Below, piece after piece: positions 49,074 through 57,156 of a stretch of DNA of 64,000 bases. Source of the DNA: an uncultured Eubacteriales bacterium (GTDB lineage: Bacteria > Bacillota > Clostridia > Oscillospirales > UBA644); the NCBI GenBank assembly GCA_934438175.1, contig CAKSBH010000001.1, positions 124,001-188,000 on the forward strand, read 5' to 3'. How positions within the stretch are numbered: position 1 is the first letter of the stretch; every line of letters starts with the position of its first letter. Position numbers and translations under genes: made by a program. The notes below the pieces were generated by a model. It made no database searches and was not told the DNA's origin. It saw nothing but the letters and a program-made list of their open reading frames with translations.

Positions 49074-50438
49074 TCAGTTGAAGAAACTCTTGCAGAGTTT
49101 GTAAAGCATATACACATCGGCTTTGCCGGCAATTTCGTACGGCGCATGCATGGACAGCATGGGAATGCCGATGTCGACGACTTCGATGTTCTTGTCTGCC
49201 AGGTACTGGGCAACCGTACCGCCGCCGCCCTGATCCACTTTGCCCAGTTCGCCGAACTGGTACAGGACACCGTCACGGTCAAATTTGGCGCAAAGCCCGG
49301 CGATAAAGCCGCCATCCGCCTCGGAAGAACCGGATTTGCCACGCGCTCCCGTGAACTTGCAGATGCAGACGCCGCCGTTTACATAGGCGGTGTTTCTTTT
49401 CTCAAACACTTCGGCGTAATTGGGATCAAATGCTGCGGCAACGTCCGCAGAGACTGCCGCCGTGTTTGCCAGCGCTTTGCGGGGGTTCTGTCCTGCCGAT
49501 TCGCAAAGGTCCGTCATCAGATCTGTGAGGAAGTTGCTGCGCATGCCCGTGATGCCGACGCTGCCGATTTCTTCCTTGTCGGCAAAAGCGACCACGCAGG
49601 TCTTCTGACAGGTCGGAGTGTCCATCAGGGCACGGAAAGCGGGCCAGCAGCTGGAGCGGTCATCGTGGCCGAAAGCGAGAATCATGCTGCGGTCAAAGCC
49701 GAGATCTCTGGATTTTCCGGCAGGAACGGCAGAAAGCTCTGCAGTGAGAAGGTCCGTTTCGGTGATGCCGTATTTTTGGTTGAGAAGCTTGAGAACCGCT
49801 TCCTTTGTTTTGTCGGAATCAGCAGAGGTGTCCGGGGCGGAACCGCACAGGATGTTGAGATTCTCGGCGGGGAAAGCCGAGGAAACGTTCTTTGCCTGGA
49901 TATCCTTGCCGAGATGCGGCAGAAGGTCTGAAATGCAAAATACCGGATCGCTTTCTTCGTCCCCGATGCGCACTTCCACTTCCCGTCCGTCCCGGAGGTA
50001 AACGGAGCCGTACAGCGCAAGCGGAATGGTCAGCCACTGATATTTGAGAATCCCTCCGTAGTAATGAGTTTTGAAGTAGACAAGCGAGTTATCCTCATAC
50101 AGTGGATTTGCCTTGATATCCAGACGGGGATTGTCGGCGTGAGCAGCGGCAAGCAGGAATCCGTTTTCCAGCGGATCGGTTCCGATCTGGGCGAAGATTG
50201 CCGATTTGTCCCGGCGTGTGAGATAGATCCGGTCGCCGGGTTTGTAGTTTTTGCCATACTCAAACGGGCGGTAGCCATGCTTTTTCGCCTCATTCACCGC
50301 ATAACGGACGGCAAATTTTTCGGTCTTTCCCTCGTTGAGAAACGTCTTGTAGGTTTCACCGAAGGCATTCATGGCGTCAAGCTCGGACGGATTCATTGTT
50401 TCGTATGCATTTTTTCTTTCGTAGGTGAGATTGCTCAT
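49074..50438 (-). CDS. M18 family zinc aminopeptidase
   Basis: 454 residues. The dinuclear-zinc ligands and catalytic residues lie in AAHADNPRLDIK (His), FADKEEIGSVG (Glu pair) and MLSMHAPYEIAGKADVYM (His near the C-terminus). Family length is about 430-460. M18 enzymes remove N-terminal (often acidic) residues from peptides in the cytoplasm as large oligomers. GGGAGG precedes ATG 50438. Its start overlaps the end of the Sua5-CoaE gene by 4 bases, so the two are coupled. Confidence 0.92.
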   Translation of the reverse strand: MSNLTYERKNAYETMNPSELDAMNAFGETYKTFLNEGKTEKFAVRYAVNEAKKHGYRPFEYGKNYKPGDRIYLTRRDKSAIFAQIGTDPLENGFLLAAAHADNPRLDIKANPLYEDNSLVYFKTHYYGGILKYQWLTIPLALYGSVYLRDGREVEVRIGDEESDPVFCISDLLPHLGKDIQAKNVSSAFPAENLNILCGSAPDTSADSDKTKEAVLKLLNQKYGITETDLLTAELSAVPAGKSRDLGFDRSMILAFGHDDRSSCWPAFRALMDTPTCQKTCVVAFADKEEIGSVGITGMRSNFLTDLMTDLCESAGQNPRKALANTAAVSADVAAAFDPNYAEVFEKRNTAYVNGGVCICKFTGARGKSGSSEADGGFIAGLCAKFDRDGVLYQFGELGKVDQGGGGTVAQYLADKNIEVVDIGIPMLSMHAPYEIAGKADVYMLYKLCKSFFN

Positions 50439-52030
50439 TGGATTTCCTCCCATAATTTTAATAAAGTTTCGGTATCCTGTTTCAGTTTATCCAGATCGTC
50501 GTTCTGAATTCCGTAATCCGTGTGTTCCCGGTAAAACGACGGCTCCTTCTGTGCGTTCAGCCGTCGGTCGGCATCTTCGGGGGACAGATTGTCCCGCAGA
50601 CAGATGCGTGCGCGGCTCTGTTCCCGGGTTGACCAGATGGCGACGGTGACATCGCAAAGGCGGGAAAAACCGGATTCAATCAGCGCAATGGCTTCTACCA
50701 GAACCCGTTTTGCCGTACCGGTCAGAATGCGTTTTCCGATCTCATCCAGAACAGCAGGGTGTGTAAGCGCGTTGAGTTTTTGTCGGGCGGACTCATCGCC
50801 GAATACGGTCTTTGCCAGAAGCGGGCGGTTCAAGGTTCCGTCCGGATTTTCGATTTCCGGTCCGAATGCTTCTTTTAGAGATGGCATCAGCGATGGAAGA
50901 AGCTCTGCGTAGATCTTATCGGCATCCAGCAGGGTATAACCGTGTGCCTCGGCAAGCGAGCCGAATACGCTTTTCCCGCTTCCCGTTGGTCCGGTGACCC
51001 CGGCGACAAACGGTGTTTCATCGGCATTGATTACATGAAAGCTGCAAGCGCGGAGCAGGCGGTTGTAAACGGCGAGCCCGACGCCGTCCGACAGATGGGT
51101 ACGCACGTAGATGCGATCAAACTTCCCGGCATCGGCTTCCCTCAGCCGGTCAAAGACATTGGCTGCCTGTTCGGCTTCGTCGCTTTCCTTTCCGTACGGA
51201 ATTGTCGCAATGCCCGGATACAACGGTTCTTCCCCCGTATAGCAAATGACACAGGCGCGTATGGTGTGCGGTGTGGCAAGCCCGATGTATTTTGCTGCAC
51301 TCCGGGAAGACCCGGTAACACAGACCGTATCGGCTTCCGGTGCATAGTGGCGATGCTTCAGACCGGGGGAGAGTGCCTTTTCGTTTTCCGGCAAGGCGTG
51401 CAGAACCGCATCCGCAATGCGAAGATTCGGAATATACTGCCGCAGCATGGAGGGGGTGATGAAGCCGGGACGCAGCAGCACGGGCGGATCGTTGACCAAA
51501 GAAAGAACGGTGGATTCTACGCCGCAGGCACATCCTCCGGCATCCACAACGGCAATTTTTCCGTCATAATCCTTTTCGATATGTTCTGCCCGTGTGGAAC
51601 TCGGTTTTCCGGATTTGTTGGCGCTTGGCGCCGCAAGCGGAACTCCTGCCTTGCGGATGATTGCTCTTGCGACGGGGTGAGAGGGAAAACGTACGGCAAC
51701 CGTGGAGAGCCCTGCACTGACAAGAGAAGGAATCGCGGGCTTTTTGGGAAGGATTATGGTCAGGGGACCTGGCCAGAACGCTTCCGCCAGCCGGTAAGCG
51801 AGCGGAGTCGGATCGGCGATCTTGTCCAATTGATCCAGATCCGAAATGTGGACGATGAGAGGGTTGTCCGCCGGACGGCCTTTGGCACGGAAAATGGCGG
51901 CGACTGCCTGTTCGTCCATGGCATTGGCGGCAAGCCCGTAGACGGTTTCGGTCGGAATGGCAACAACCTGTCCGTCCCGCAACAAGGCGGCAACACGGTC
52001 GAGGTCTTTTTCACTGGTTCCGTAAAGCAT
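50435..52030 (-). CDS. Threonylcarbamoyl-AMP synthase (Sua5) fused to dephospho-CoA kinase (CoaE)
   Basis: 531 residues. Residues 1-200 are a YrdC/Sua5 domain (PTETVYGLAANAMD, KGRPADNPLIVHI, LAAPSANKSGKPSST), 210-335 the Sua5 C-terminal domain, and about 340-531 a dephospho-CoA kinase with P-loop GVTGPTGSGKS, LDADKIYAELL and LNALTHPAVLDEI. Sua5 makes the threonylcarbamoyl-AMP used for tRNA t6A; CoaE phosphorylates dephospho-CoA in the last step of CoA synthesis. Both are normally separate proteins. No stop or frame shift lies between them, so this is a true fusion. An alternative internal start for CoaE was not seen. Confidence 0.9.
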   Translation of the reverse strand: MLYGTSEKDLDRVAALLRDGQVVAIPTETVYGLAANAMDEQAVAAIFRAKGRPADNPLIVHISDLDQLDKIADPTPLAYRLAEAFWPGPLTIILPKKPAIPSLVSAGLSTVAVRFPSHPVARAIIRKAGVPLAAPSANKSGKPSSTRAEHIEKDYDGKIAVVDAGGCACGVESTVLSLVNDPPVLLRPGFITPSMLRQYIPNLRIADAVLHALPENEKALSPGLKHRHYAPEADTVCVTGSSRSAAKYIGLATPHTIRACVICYTGEEPLYPGIATIPYGKESDEAEQAANVFDRLREADAGKFDRIYVRTHLSDGVGLAVYNRLLRACSFHVINADETPFVAGVTGPTGSGKSVFGSLAEAHGYTLLDADKIYAELLPSLMPSLKEAFGPEIENPDGTLNRPLLAKTVFGDESARQKLNALTHPAVLDEIGKRILTGTAKRVLVEAIALIESGFSRLCDVTVAIWSTREQSRARICLRDNLSPEDADRRLNAQKEPSFYREHTDYGIQNDDLDKLKQDTETLLKLWEEIQ

Positions 52031-52045
52031 GAATGTTCTTCTTTC

Positions 52046-52435
52046 TTAAAAATCGTAGTCCGCAAGCGGAGCATCCTCCAGCGGAACGGATTTCTTTTTC
52101 TTTTGCCGGAGTTTCATGGCAAGCGTATAGGAGGTCCGGATCATCTCTTTGATTTCATCGTCGGGAATGGTTCCGTTTACAAACACGGAATTCCACGTGC
52201 GCTTGCAGCACCGATACCCGGGACGGACGGCGTCCGGATATTGCTCCCGAAGCCGGATCGCATGATCCGGCTGGCATTTCAGGACGATGTGGAGCGGCTT
52301 TGTGCCCTCGTACAGTTCGGCAAATTCGTGAACCGTCGGGGTGGAAAGAACCATAGGCGAGTCGCCGTACGGGTAGCGTACATTGGCACCTTCCAGCGAA
52401 AGGGCATAGTCAATGATCTCTTCTTCGGACAGCAC
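52046..52435 (-). CDS. MmcQ/YjbR family protein
   Basis: 129 residues with the CyaY-like MmcQ/YjbR fold: SLEGANVRYPYGDSPMVL, LHIVLKCQPDHAIRLREQYP, and RTWNSVFVNGTIPDDEIKEMIRTSY near the end. The family is common and often called DNA-binding, but its role is not established. The gene lies between the Sua5-CoaE gene and an ATPase gene in a tight minus-strand run, 3 bases after the ATPase stop. Confidence 0.85.
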   Translation of the reverse strand: MLSEEEIIDYALSLEGANVRYPYGDSPMVLSTPTVHEFAELYEGTKPLHIVLKCQPDHAIRLREQYPDAVRPGYRCCKRTWNSVFVNGTIPDDEIKEMIRTSYTLAMKLRQKKKKSVPLEDAPLADYDF

Positions 52436-52438
52436 GGA

Positions 52439-53521
52439 TTATTCCCTCTTTCGACTGCGGAGCCGTTCGGTCAGCACGTCGGCTTCATACCGGACTCCGT
52501 CAAAATTCATTGCGGTCAGATACAATTCTTCCAGGTCATCGTGAATGGCTTTTGCCTGGGCTATGGCTTTTTTCGCGCCTTCTGTCCCGAGATTCCGGAT
52601 GCGATGCAGGAACCGCAGCCGGTTTTTCACCAAAAATGCGTCCGGCGAAAGGAAGCGGCTCAAGGAGACCACCGTTCCGTTTTGCGGCTCAAACCAAAGC
52701 CCGCGTCCCGCTGTGGCAACGGCGAGGGAAAGTTCCGGAACGGCAAGATGTGAAACGGATTCCGGAAGAAGCGGGTCACGGAATTCCCAAACTTCGTATC
52801 CCTGTTTCTGTGCCTCGTCGCGAATGCGTCCGAGAAGCACCGGCGCAAAGATTCCGTGTGTGTCCCGGAGGACGTGAACATGGTCTGCCAGTTCATACAG
52901 GGTGTCACGGAAGGTGACAAAGCCCTTGTGCGAATATGCCGAGAGAAAACGGGTGTGAAGAAGCGGCGTTCCGGTGTGTTTTTTCTTGGGAATATGCCGG
53001 CGGATCCAGCCGTCCGCGTAACGTTTCATGCGGATAAAATCCGCATAGGGGCTCAGGATGCTCCGTGCGGCGCGTTCGGCTTCGCCCGCTGTTCGGAGAA
53101 AGGAATAGGCAAGCCGGTAGCGGGCGGATACCTCATTGGTGAGGGAGACGATTTCTTCCCGGTTCATCCGCAGTTTTTCCTCGTCCCAATAGGGGGCAAG
53201 GTTGAGAATGGCATCTTTGGCGCCTGGGTACATCGGCTCGACTGTGTGCGGCATGGTTCCGTCGCAGACAAAAGCAGAAAGGGAGGGAAAGCAGATACCG
53301 TCCAGCGAATCGCTGTCGGAAGAACAGAAGATGTATTCCGTAAACGGAACTTCCGCCTCCAGCCGCCGTGCCACCTGCTTCATCAGTGAACTTTTCCCGG
53401 TTCCGGGTCCTCCCTTGATGACGGTAGTATCATACATCGTTGTAACGGAGGGAAACAGCGAAACGAAACCGTCGGCAGAGTTTGAGGCAAGGAAGGTGCG
53501 AAGGGCTTTCTTTTGGCACAT
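52439..53521 (-). CDS. P-loop ATPase of the PRK06851-type family
   Basis: 360 residues. Walker A GGPGTGKSSLMKQVA at about residue 37, and a split second half containing RDTLYELADHVHVLRDTHGIFAPV. The family is found across Clostridia, often described as ATP-binding or nucleotide kinase-like; no reaction is known. It is first in a minus-strand run with the MmcQ/YjbR, Sua5-CoaE and M18 genes. GGGAGG lies about 12 bases before ATG 53521, a little long, so the start is slightly uncertain. Confidence 0.75.
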   Translation of the reverse strand: MCQKKALRTFLASNSADGFVSLFPSVTTMYDTTVIKGGPGTGKSSLMKQVARRLEAEVPFTEYIFCSSDSDSLDGICFPSLSAFVCDGTMPHTVEPMYPGAKDAILNLAPYWDEEKLRMNREEIVSLTNEVSARYRLAYSFLRTAGEAERAARSILSPYADFIRMKRYADGWIRRHIPKKKHTGTPLLHTRFLSAYSHKGFVTFRDTLYELADHVHVLRDTHGIFAPVLLGRIRDEAQKQGYEVWEFRDPLLPESVSHLAVPELSLAVATAGRGLWFEPQNGTVVSLSRFLSPDAFLVKNRLRFLHRIRNLGTEGAKKAIAQAKAIHDDLEELYLTAMNFDGVRYEADVLTERLRSRKRE

Positions 53522-53632
53522 AAATGAAGAATCCTCCCGACAAGATATGATATTATCATATTATGACGGGAGGTCAAAAGCGTGCTTGAACGGATGGGAA
53601 TGCTCCGTTTTTACGGACGGATTCTGCCGGGA

Positions 53633-54985
53633 TTATTCGTTGGGTTGAACCGAATGGACGGGAACCGTCGTGTCGGTGAGAATTTCAAAGGTAAAGCCCA
53701 TTTCGGTCAGCCCGTCGATAATCTCCGGAAGTGCCTCCACGGTGGTGGTTTTGGAACCGAGATCGTGCATCAGAACAACGGCGCGGGTTTTGTTTCTGCA
53801 GCCGTTGAGAACCGCTTTGACAATGGCGGATTTCGGAGTCAGACTGTTGTCGGCATCCGTGCTGTTGACGTTCCAGTCGAAGTACTGGAATCCGGCGGCG
53901 TACAGGGTGTTGATGTCCGCCTGAATCAGTTTTCGTTCGCCCTTGTAGGTGTCTTTCCATGCCGCGTCGGCGCGATAATTGTATTTGGTGTTGCTGGAAC
54001 CGCCGGGAAACCGGAAGACGTTGGGATATACACCGGTGATATTATAAAGCTTTTCCGAAAGTCCGATCACTTCATCCGCAAACCCGGCAGGATTTCCGTA
54101 CACGGAATCCCAGTCATGCGATTTGGTGTGATTGCCCAGCGTATGACCTTCGGCAACGATGCGCTTATATCGTGCCGCTGCCGTTTCACCGGAATGCCAG
54201 TTGGGGAAAAATGTGGCGTGAATGCCGTATTTTTTGAGAATGTCAAGAATCCGGTCGGTGTTGGCAGACACGCCATCATCAAACGTCAGATAGCATATCT
54301 TTTTGTCTTCGGGCTCTGTCGATACTCCGTAAAGCGCATTGGCACGCAGATAAAGGGCGCGCTTTTTGCACATATCTTCTTTGTACACGGAAAGAGCCGT
54401 AACGCTTTCCTCGTCATCCAGTGCCTGAAGATAGGCGTTTTGCGCAGCACGGTAGGCGGCAAGCAGGGCAGGAAGATCGTCTTTGGTGTAACCGGCAACG
54501 GAGTCTTCAATGCGGTTTGCGTTTGTTTCCGGCTTATGACTTTCCTGCAGTTTGTTGTATTTCTTGGTCAGTGCTTCGTATTCGGCTTTCAAATCGGCAA
54601 GATCCTGTTCCTTCGCAAGAACTTCCTCTTCGCTCAGGGACGCTTTCATCTCATCCCGGATGTCGTACAGACGGAGAATTTCGGCTTTCAGATCGTCATT
54701 TTTTGCCTGAGCGGTGATGATCTCTTCTTCGGCTTCTTCCACCTGTGTGCGTTTCTCCTGCACTTTAGACGGGATGCCATCCACGCTGTCCAGCTGCTCG
54801 GTTTTGAGAAGTTGTTCGGTTTTGCGAAGGAGAGCGCGTTGCCGCGCGATAACGGAATTGTAAGACGCCTGTTTCGTCGTGTTGTCGATGGCGAGCTTCA
54901 GCATTACCAGGGAGAAAACGGCGAGGACCACGGTGAGAACGGTGAATATAAGAGAACGATCGGGTTTTTTTGATTTTTCTCTCAT
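53633..54985 (-). CDS. Membrane-anchored polysaccharide deacetylase with coiled coil
   Basis: 450 residues. One N-terminal transmembrane helix (SLIFTVLTVVLAVFSLVMLKL), a coiled coil (about 50-150), then a NodB-type deacetylase from about 225: YLTFDDGVSANT (catalytic Asp pair), HTLGNHTKSHDWDS (metal His residues) and FRFPGGSSNTKYN. It would remove acetyl groups from peptidoglycan or a surface polysaccharide outside the cell. Its start overlaps the partner coiled-coil gene by 4 bases (ATGA), suggesting a complex. Confidence 0.9.
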   Translation of the reverse strand: MREKSKKPDRSLIFTVLTVVLAVFSLVMLKLAIDNTTKQASYNSVIARQRALLRKTEQLLKTEQLDSVDGIPSKVQEKRTQVEEAEEEIITAQAKNDDLKAEILRLYDIRDEMKASLSEEEVLAKEQDLADLKAEYEALTKKYNKLQESHKPETNANRIEDSVAGYTKDDLPALLAAYRAAQNAYLQALDDEESVTALSVYKEDMCKKRALYLRANALYGVSTEPEDKKICYLTFDDGVSANTDRILDILKKYGIHATFFPNWHSGETAAARYKRIVAEGHTLGNHTKSHDWDSVYGNPAGFADEVIGLSEKLYNITGVYPNVFRFPGGSSNTKYNYRADAAWKDTYKGERKLIQADINTLYAAGFQYFDWNVNSTDADNSLTPKSAIVKAVLNGCRNKTRAVVLMHDLGSKTTTVEALPEIIDGLTEMGFTFEILTDTTVPVHSVQPNE

Positions 54986-55434
54986 TCGTTGTCGCCCCTT
55001 TCCGCTTCTCCGCGCAAGGCAAGATACCTTTCGTTCAGCGTGTTGTATTCCGCAAGCAGTTCGTCGTACTCCTTGCCGAGGGCGTCAAGCCGTTCTTTGC
55101 CGAAACGGTCGACTTTTTCCTGCAAAGCGCGCAGATCTTCTTCCGCGGCAGCCTTGCGGGCGTTGTAGTTGATGTTTGTGTTTTCGATGCGTTGGAGCGT
55201 GCTGATTTTTTCTGCCAGCTGTTCGGACAGCTGGGCGTATTCTTCACAGATTTCGGCAAGGTCCGTTTCTTCGGGCAGTTGTTTGTTCAGGTCGCGGACC
55301 TCTTTGGATACCTGCTTTGCTTCTTCCGCCAGCCGGTTTTTTTCCGATGAACTGTAAAGGAAGAAGACAAAGGAACAGAGAACCGTGACTGCCAGAATTC
55401 CGAGAAGGATTTTCTGAATAAGTGTTCGGGTCAT
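54982..55434 (-). CDS. Membrane-anchored coiled-coil protein, partner of the deacetylase
   Basis: 150 residues. A single N-terminal membrane helix (LLGILAVTVLCSFVFFLYS) followed by coiled coil to the end (EEAKQVSKEVRDLNKQL, RALQEKVDRFGKERLDAL). No other domain. The coiled coils here and in the deacetylase are of similar length and could pair. The stop of proS is 6 bases upstream, so it may share that transcript. Function otherwise unknown. Confidence 0.78.
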   Translation of the reverse strand: MTRTLIQKILLGILAVTVLCSFVFFLYSSSEKNRLAEEAKQVSKEVRDLNKQLPEETDLAEICEEYAQLSEQLAEKISTLQRIENTNINYNARKAAAEEDLRALQEKVDRFGKERLDALGKEYDELLAEYNTLNERYLALRGEAERGDNE

Positions 55435-55440
55435 AATCTT

Positions 55441-56874
55441 TTAATACGCCTTTCCCCAGTAAACCATATATTTTGCGGGCTTTCCGCAATACGGGCAGGT
55501 ATCTCCGAGGTGTTCCTGTTCCAGCGGAATGCAGCGGGAGCCGACGCCGTATTCGTCCTTGATGGCTTTTTCACAGTGCTCATCTCCGCACCACATCATG
55601 CGGATAAAGCCCTGTTTTTCCGAGGTGATTTTCCGGAGTTCTTCAAGGGAGGTTGCCGTAAAGGTCATGGCATCCCGACGCTGCTTTGCCGCTTCGTACA
55701 TGGCATGCTGTACCGTTTCCAGCAATCCGTCCACGGTTTCTTCCAGCGTCTCCAGGGAAACAACCGTCTTTTCGCCGTTATCGCGGCGGGCAATCACGCA
55801 GCAGCCGTTTTCCAGATCCCGGGGACCGATCTCGATGCGGAGCGGCACGCCCTTCATCTCATATTCGGCAAATTTCCATCCGGGCGACTGTTCGGAATCG
55901 TCCAGCTTTACGCGTACGCCGGTTTTTTCCAAACGGGCTTTCAGTTGGGTTGCCGCATCCAGAACACCGGGCTTATGCTGGGCAACCGGAATGATGACCG
56001 CCTGCACGGGAGCGACTCTCGGAGGCAGTTTCAGACCGTTGTTGTCACCGTGCACCATAATGATGGCGCCGATCAGACGGGTCGTGCTTCCCCAGGAGGT
56101 TCCGTATGCGTACTGCAATTTGTTGTTTTTGTCGGTAAACTGAATGTTGAAACTGCGTGCGAACCCGTCACCGAAATAGTGCGAAGTTGCCGCCTGAAGG
56201 GCAACCCCGTCGTGCATTAGGGTTTCGATGCAATAGGTGGCTTCCGCGCCGGCAAATTTGTCGCTTTCGGTTTTTCTTCCCTTGACGACCGGAATTGCGA
56301 GGTCGTTTTCGATAAAATCGGCATACACGTTCAGCATCCGCTCGGTTTCGGCGATTGCTTCTTCCGGCGTGGCATGGACGGTGTGTCCTTCCTGCCACAG
56401 AAATTCACGGGAACGCAGAAACGGACGCGTGGTCTTTTCCCAGCGTACGACGGAGCACCACTGGTTGTAGAGCTTGGGAAGATCCCGGTGCGAATGAATA
56501 ATATGCGAAAAATGCTCGCAGAAAAGCGTTTCCGAAGTGGGGCGCACACAGAGTTTTTCCTGCAACGGCTCCGAGCCGCCCTGTGTTACCCAGGCAACTT
56601 CCGGGGCAAAGCCCTCAACGTGGTCTTTTTCTTTCTGCAGCAGGGATTCCGTGATGAACATCGGCATGTAGACGTTTTCATGACCCGTGCGCTTGAATTC
56701 GGCATCCATCCGTTTCTGGATATTTTCCCAGATTGCATAACTGTACGGACGGAACACGACGCATCCTTTTACGGAAGAATAATCGACAAGTTCTGCCTTC
56801 AGAACGATGTCGGTATACCATTTGGCAAAATCCTCGTCCATGGACGTGATTTCCCGAACCAATTTTTCAGCCAT
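55441..56874 (-). CDS. proS: Prolyl-tRNA synthetase, class IIa, short (archaeal/eukaryote-like) type
   Basis: 477 residues, close to the usual length of ProS type 3, which lacks the editing insert. Class II motifs are visible: VRPTSETLFCEHF, RWEKTTRPFLRSREFLWQEGHT, FTDKNNKLQYAYGTSWGSTTRLIGA. The C-terminal zinc-binding domain has CGDEHCEK and CPYCGKPAKYMVYWGKAY, the expected end. Start ATG 56874 is favoured over upstream in-frame ATGs as it begins MAEKLVREITSMDEDFAKWY, typical of the family. A consensus promoter lies at 56915-56943. Confidence 0.95.
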   Translation of the reverse strand: MAEKLVREITSMDEDFAKWYTDIVLKAELVDYSSVKGCVVFRPYSYAIWENIQKRMDAEFKRTGHENVYMPMFITESLLQKEKDHVEGFAPEVAWVTQGGSEPLQEKLCVRPTSETLFCEHFSHIIHSHRDLPKLYNQWCSVVRWEKTTRPFLRSREFLWQEGHTVHATPEEAIAETERMLNVYADFIENDLAIPVVKGRKTESDKFAGAEATYCIETLMHDGVALQAATSHYFGDGFARSFNIQFTDKNNKLQYAYGTSWGSTTRLIGAIIMVHGDNNGLKLPPRVAPVQAVIIPVAQHKPGVLDAATQLKARLEKTGVRVKLDDSEQSPGWKFAEYEMKGVPLRIEIGPRDLENGCCVIARRDNGEKTVVSLETLEETVDGLLETVQHAMYEAAKQRRDAMTFTATSLEELRKITSEKQGFIRMMWCGDEHCEKAIKDEYGVGSRCIPLEQEHLGDTCPYCGKPAKYMVYWGKAY

Positions 56875-56914
56875 GTTTTCACAAACCTTTCCACTCTTAT
56901 ACGATATGTTTTTT

Positions 56915-56943
56915 ATTATAATATAGATTTTCTTCTCTGTCAA
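56915..56943 (-). promoter_or_regulatory. Consensus promoter of proS
   Basis: Minus strand: TTGACA, 17-base spacer, TATAAT, 40 bases before the proS start. A perfect sigma-A promoter, also confirming the start at 56874. Confidence 0.9.
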
Positions 56944-57014
56944 GAATTTAGAAAAATCATTTTTGAAAATTCTATTAAATCTGTGTTGCTTTGGAAAAAA
57001 ATACGGATTCCGTC

Positions 57015-57043
57015 TTGCAATCGCCGAAAGAATTTGTTATAAT
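57015..57043 (+). promoter_or_regulatory. Promoter of the GH2-like lipoprotein gene
   Basis: TTGCAA, 17-base spacer, TATAAT, leaving a leader of about 105 bases before ATG 57157. Confidence 0.8.
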
Positions 57044-57156
57044 ACATAAGTACACCGTTGTATAGGGAAGGTATGCTCCACGGCGGCTTCTCTGCGACGG
57101 AAGATCTTTGTTACAAAACGGCATCCGGAGTTCCGGTGCCGATGGAGGTTGTATCG

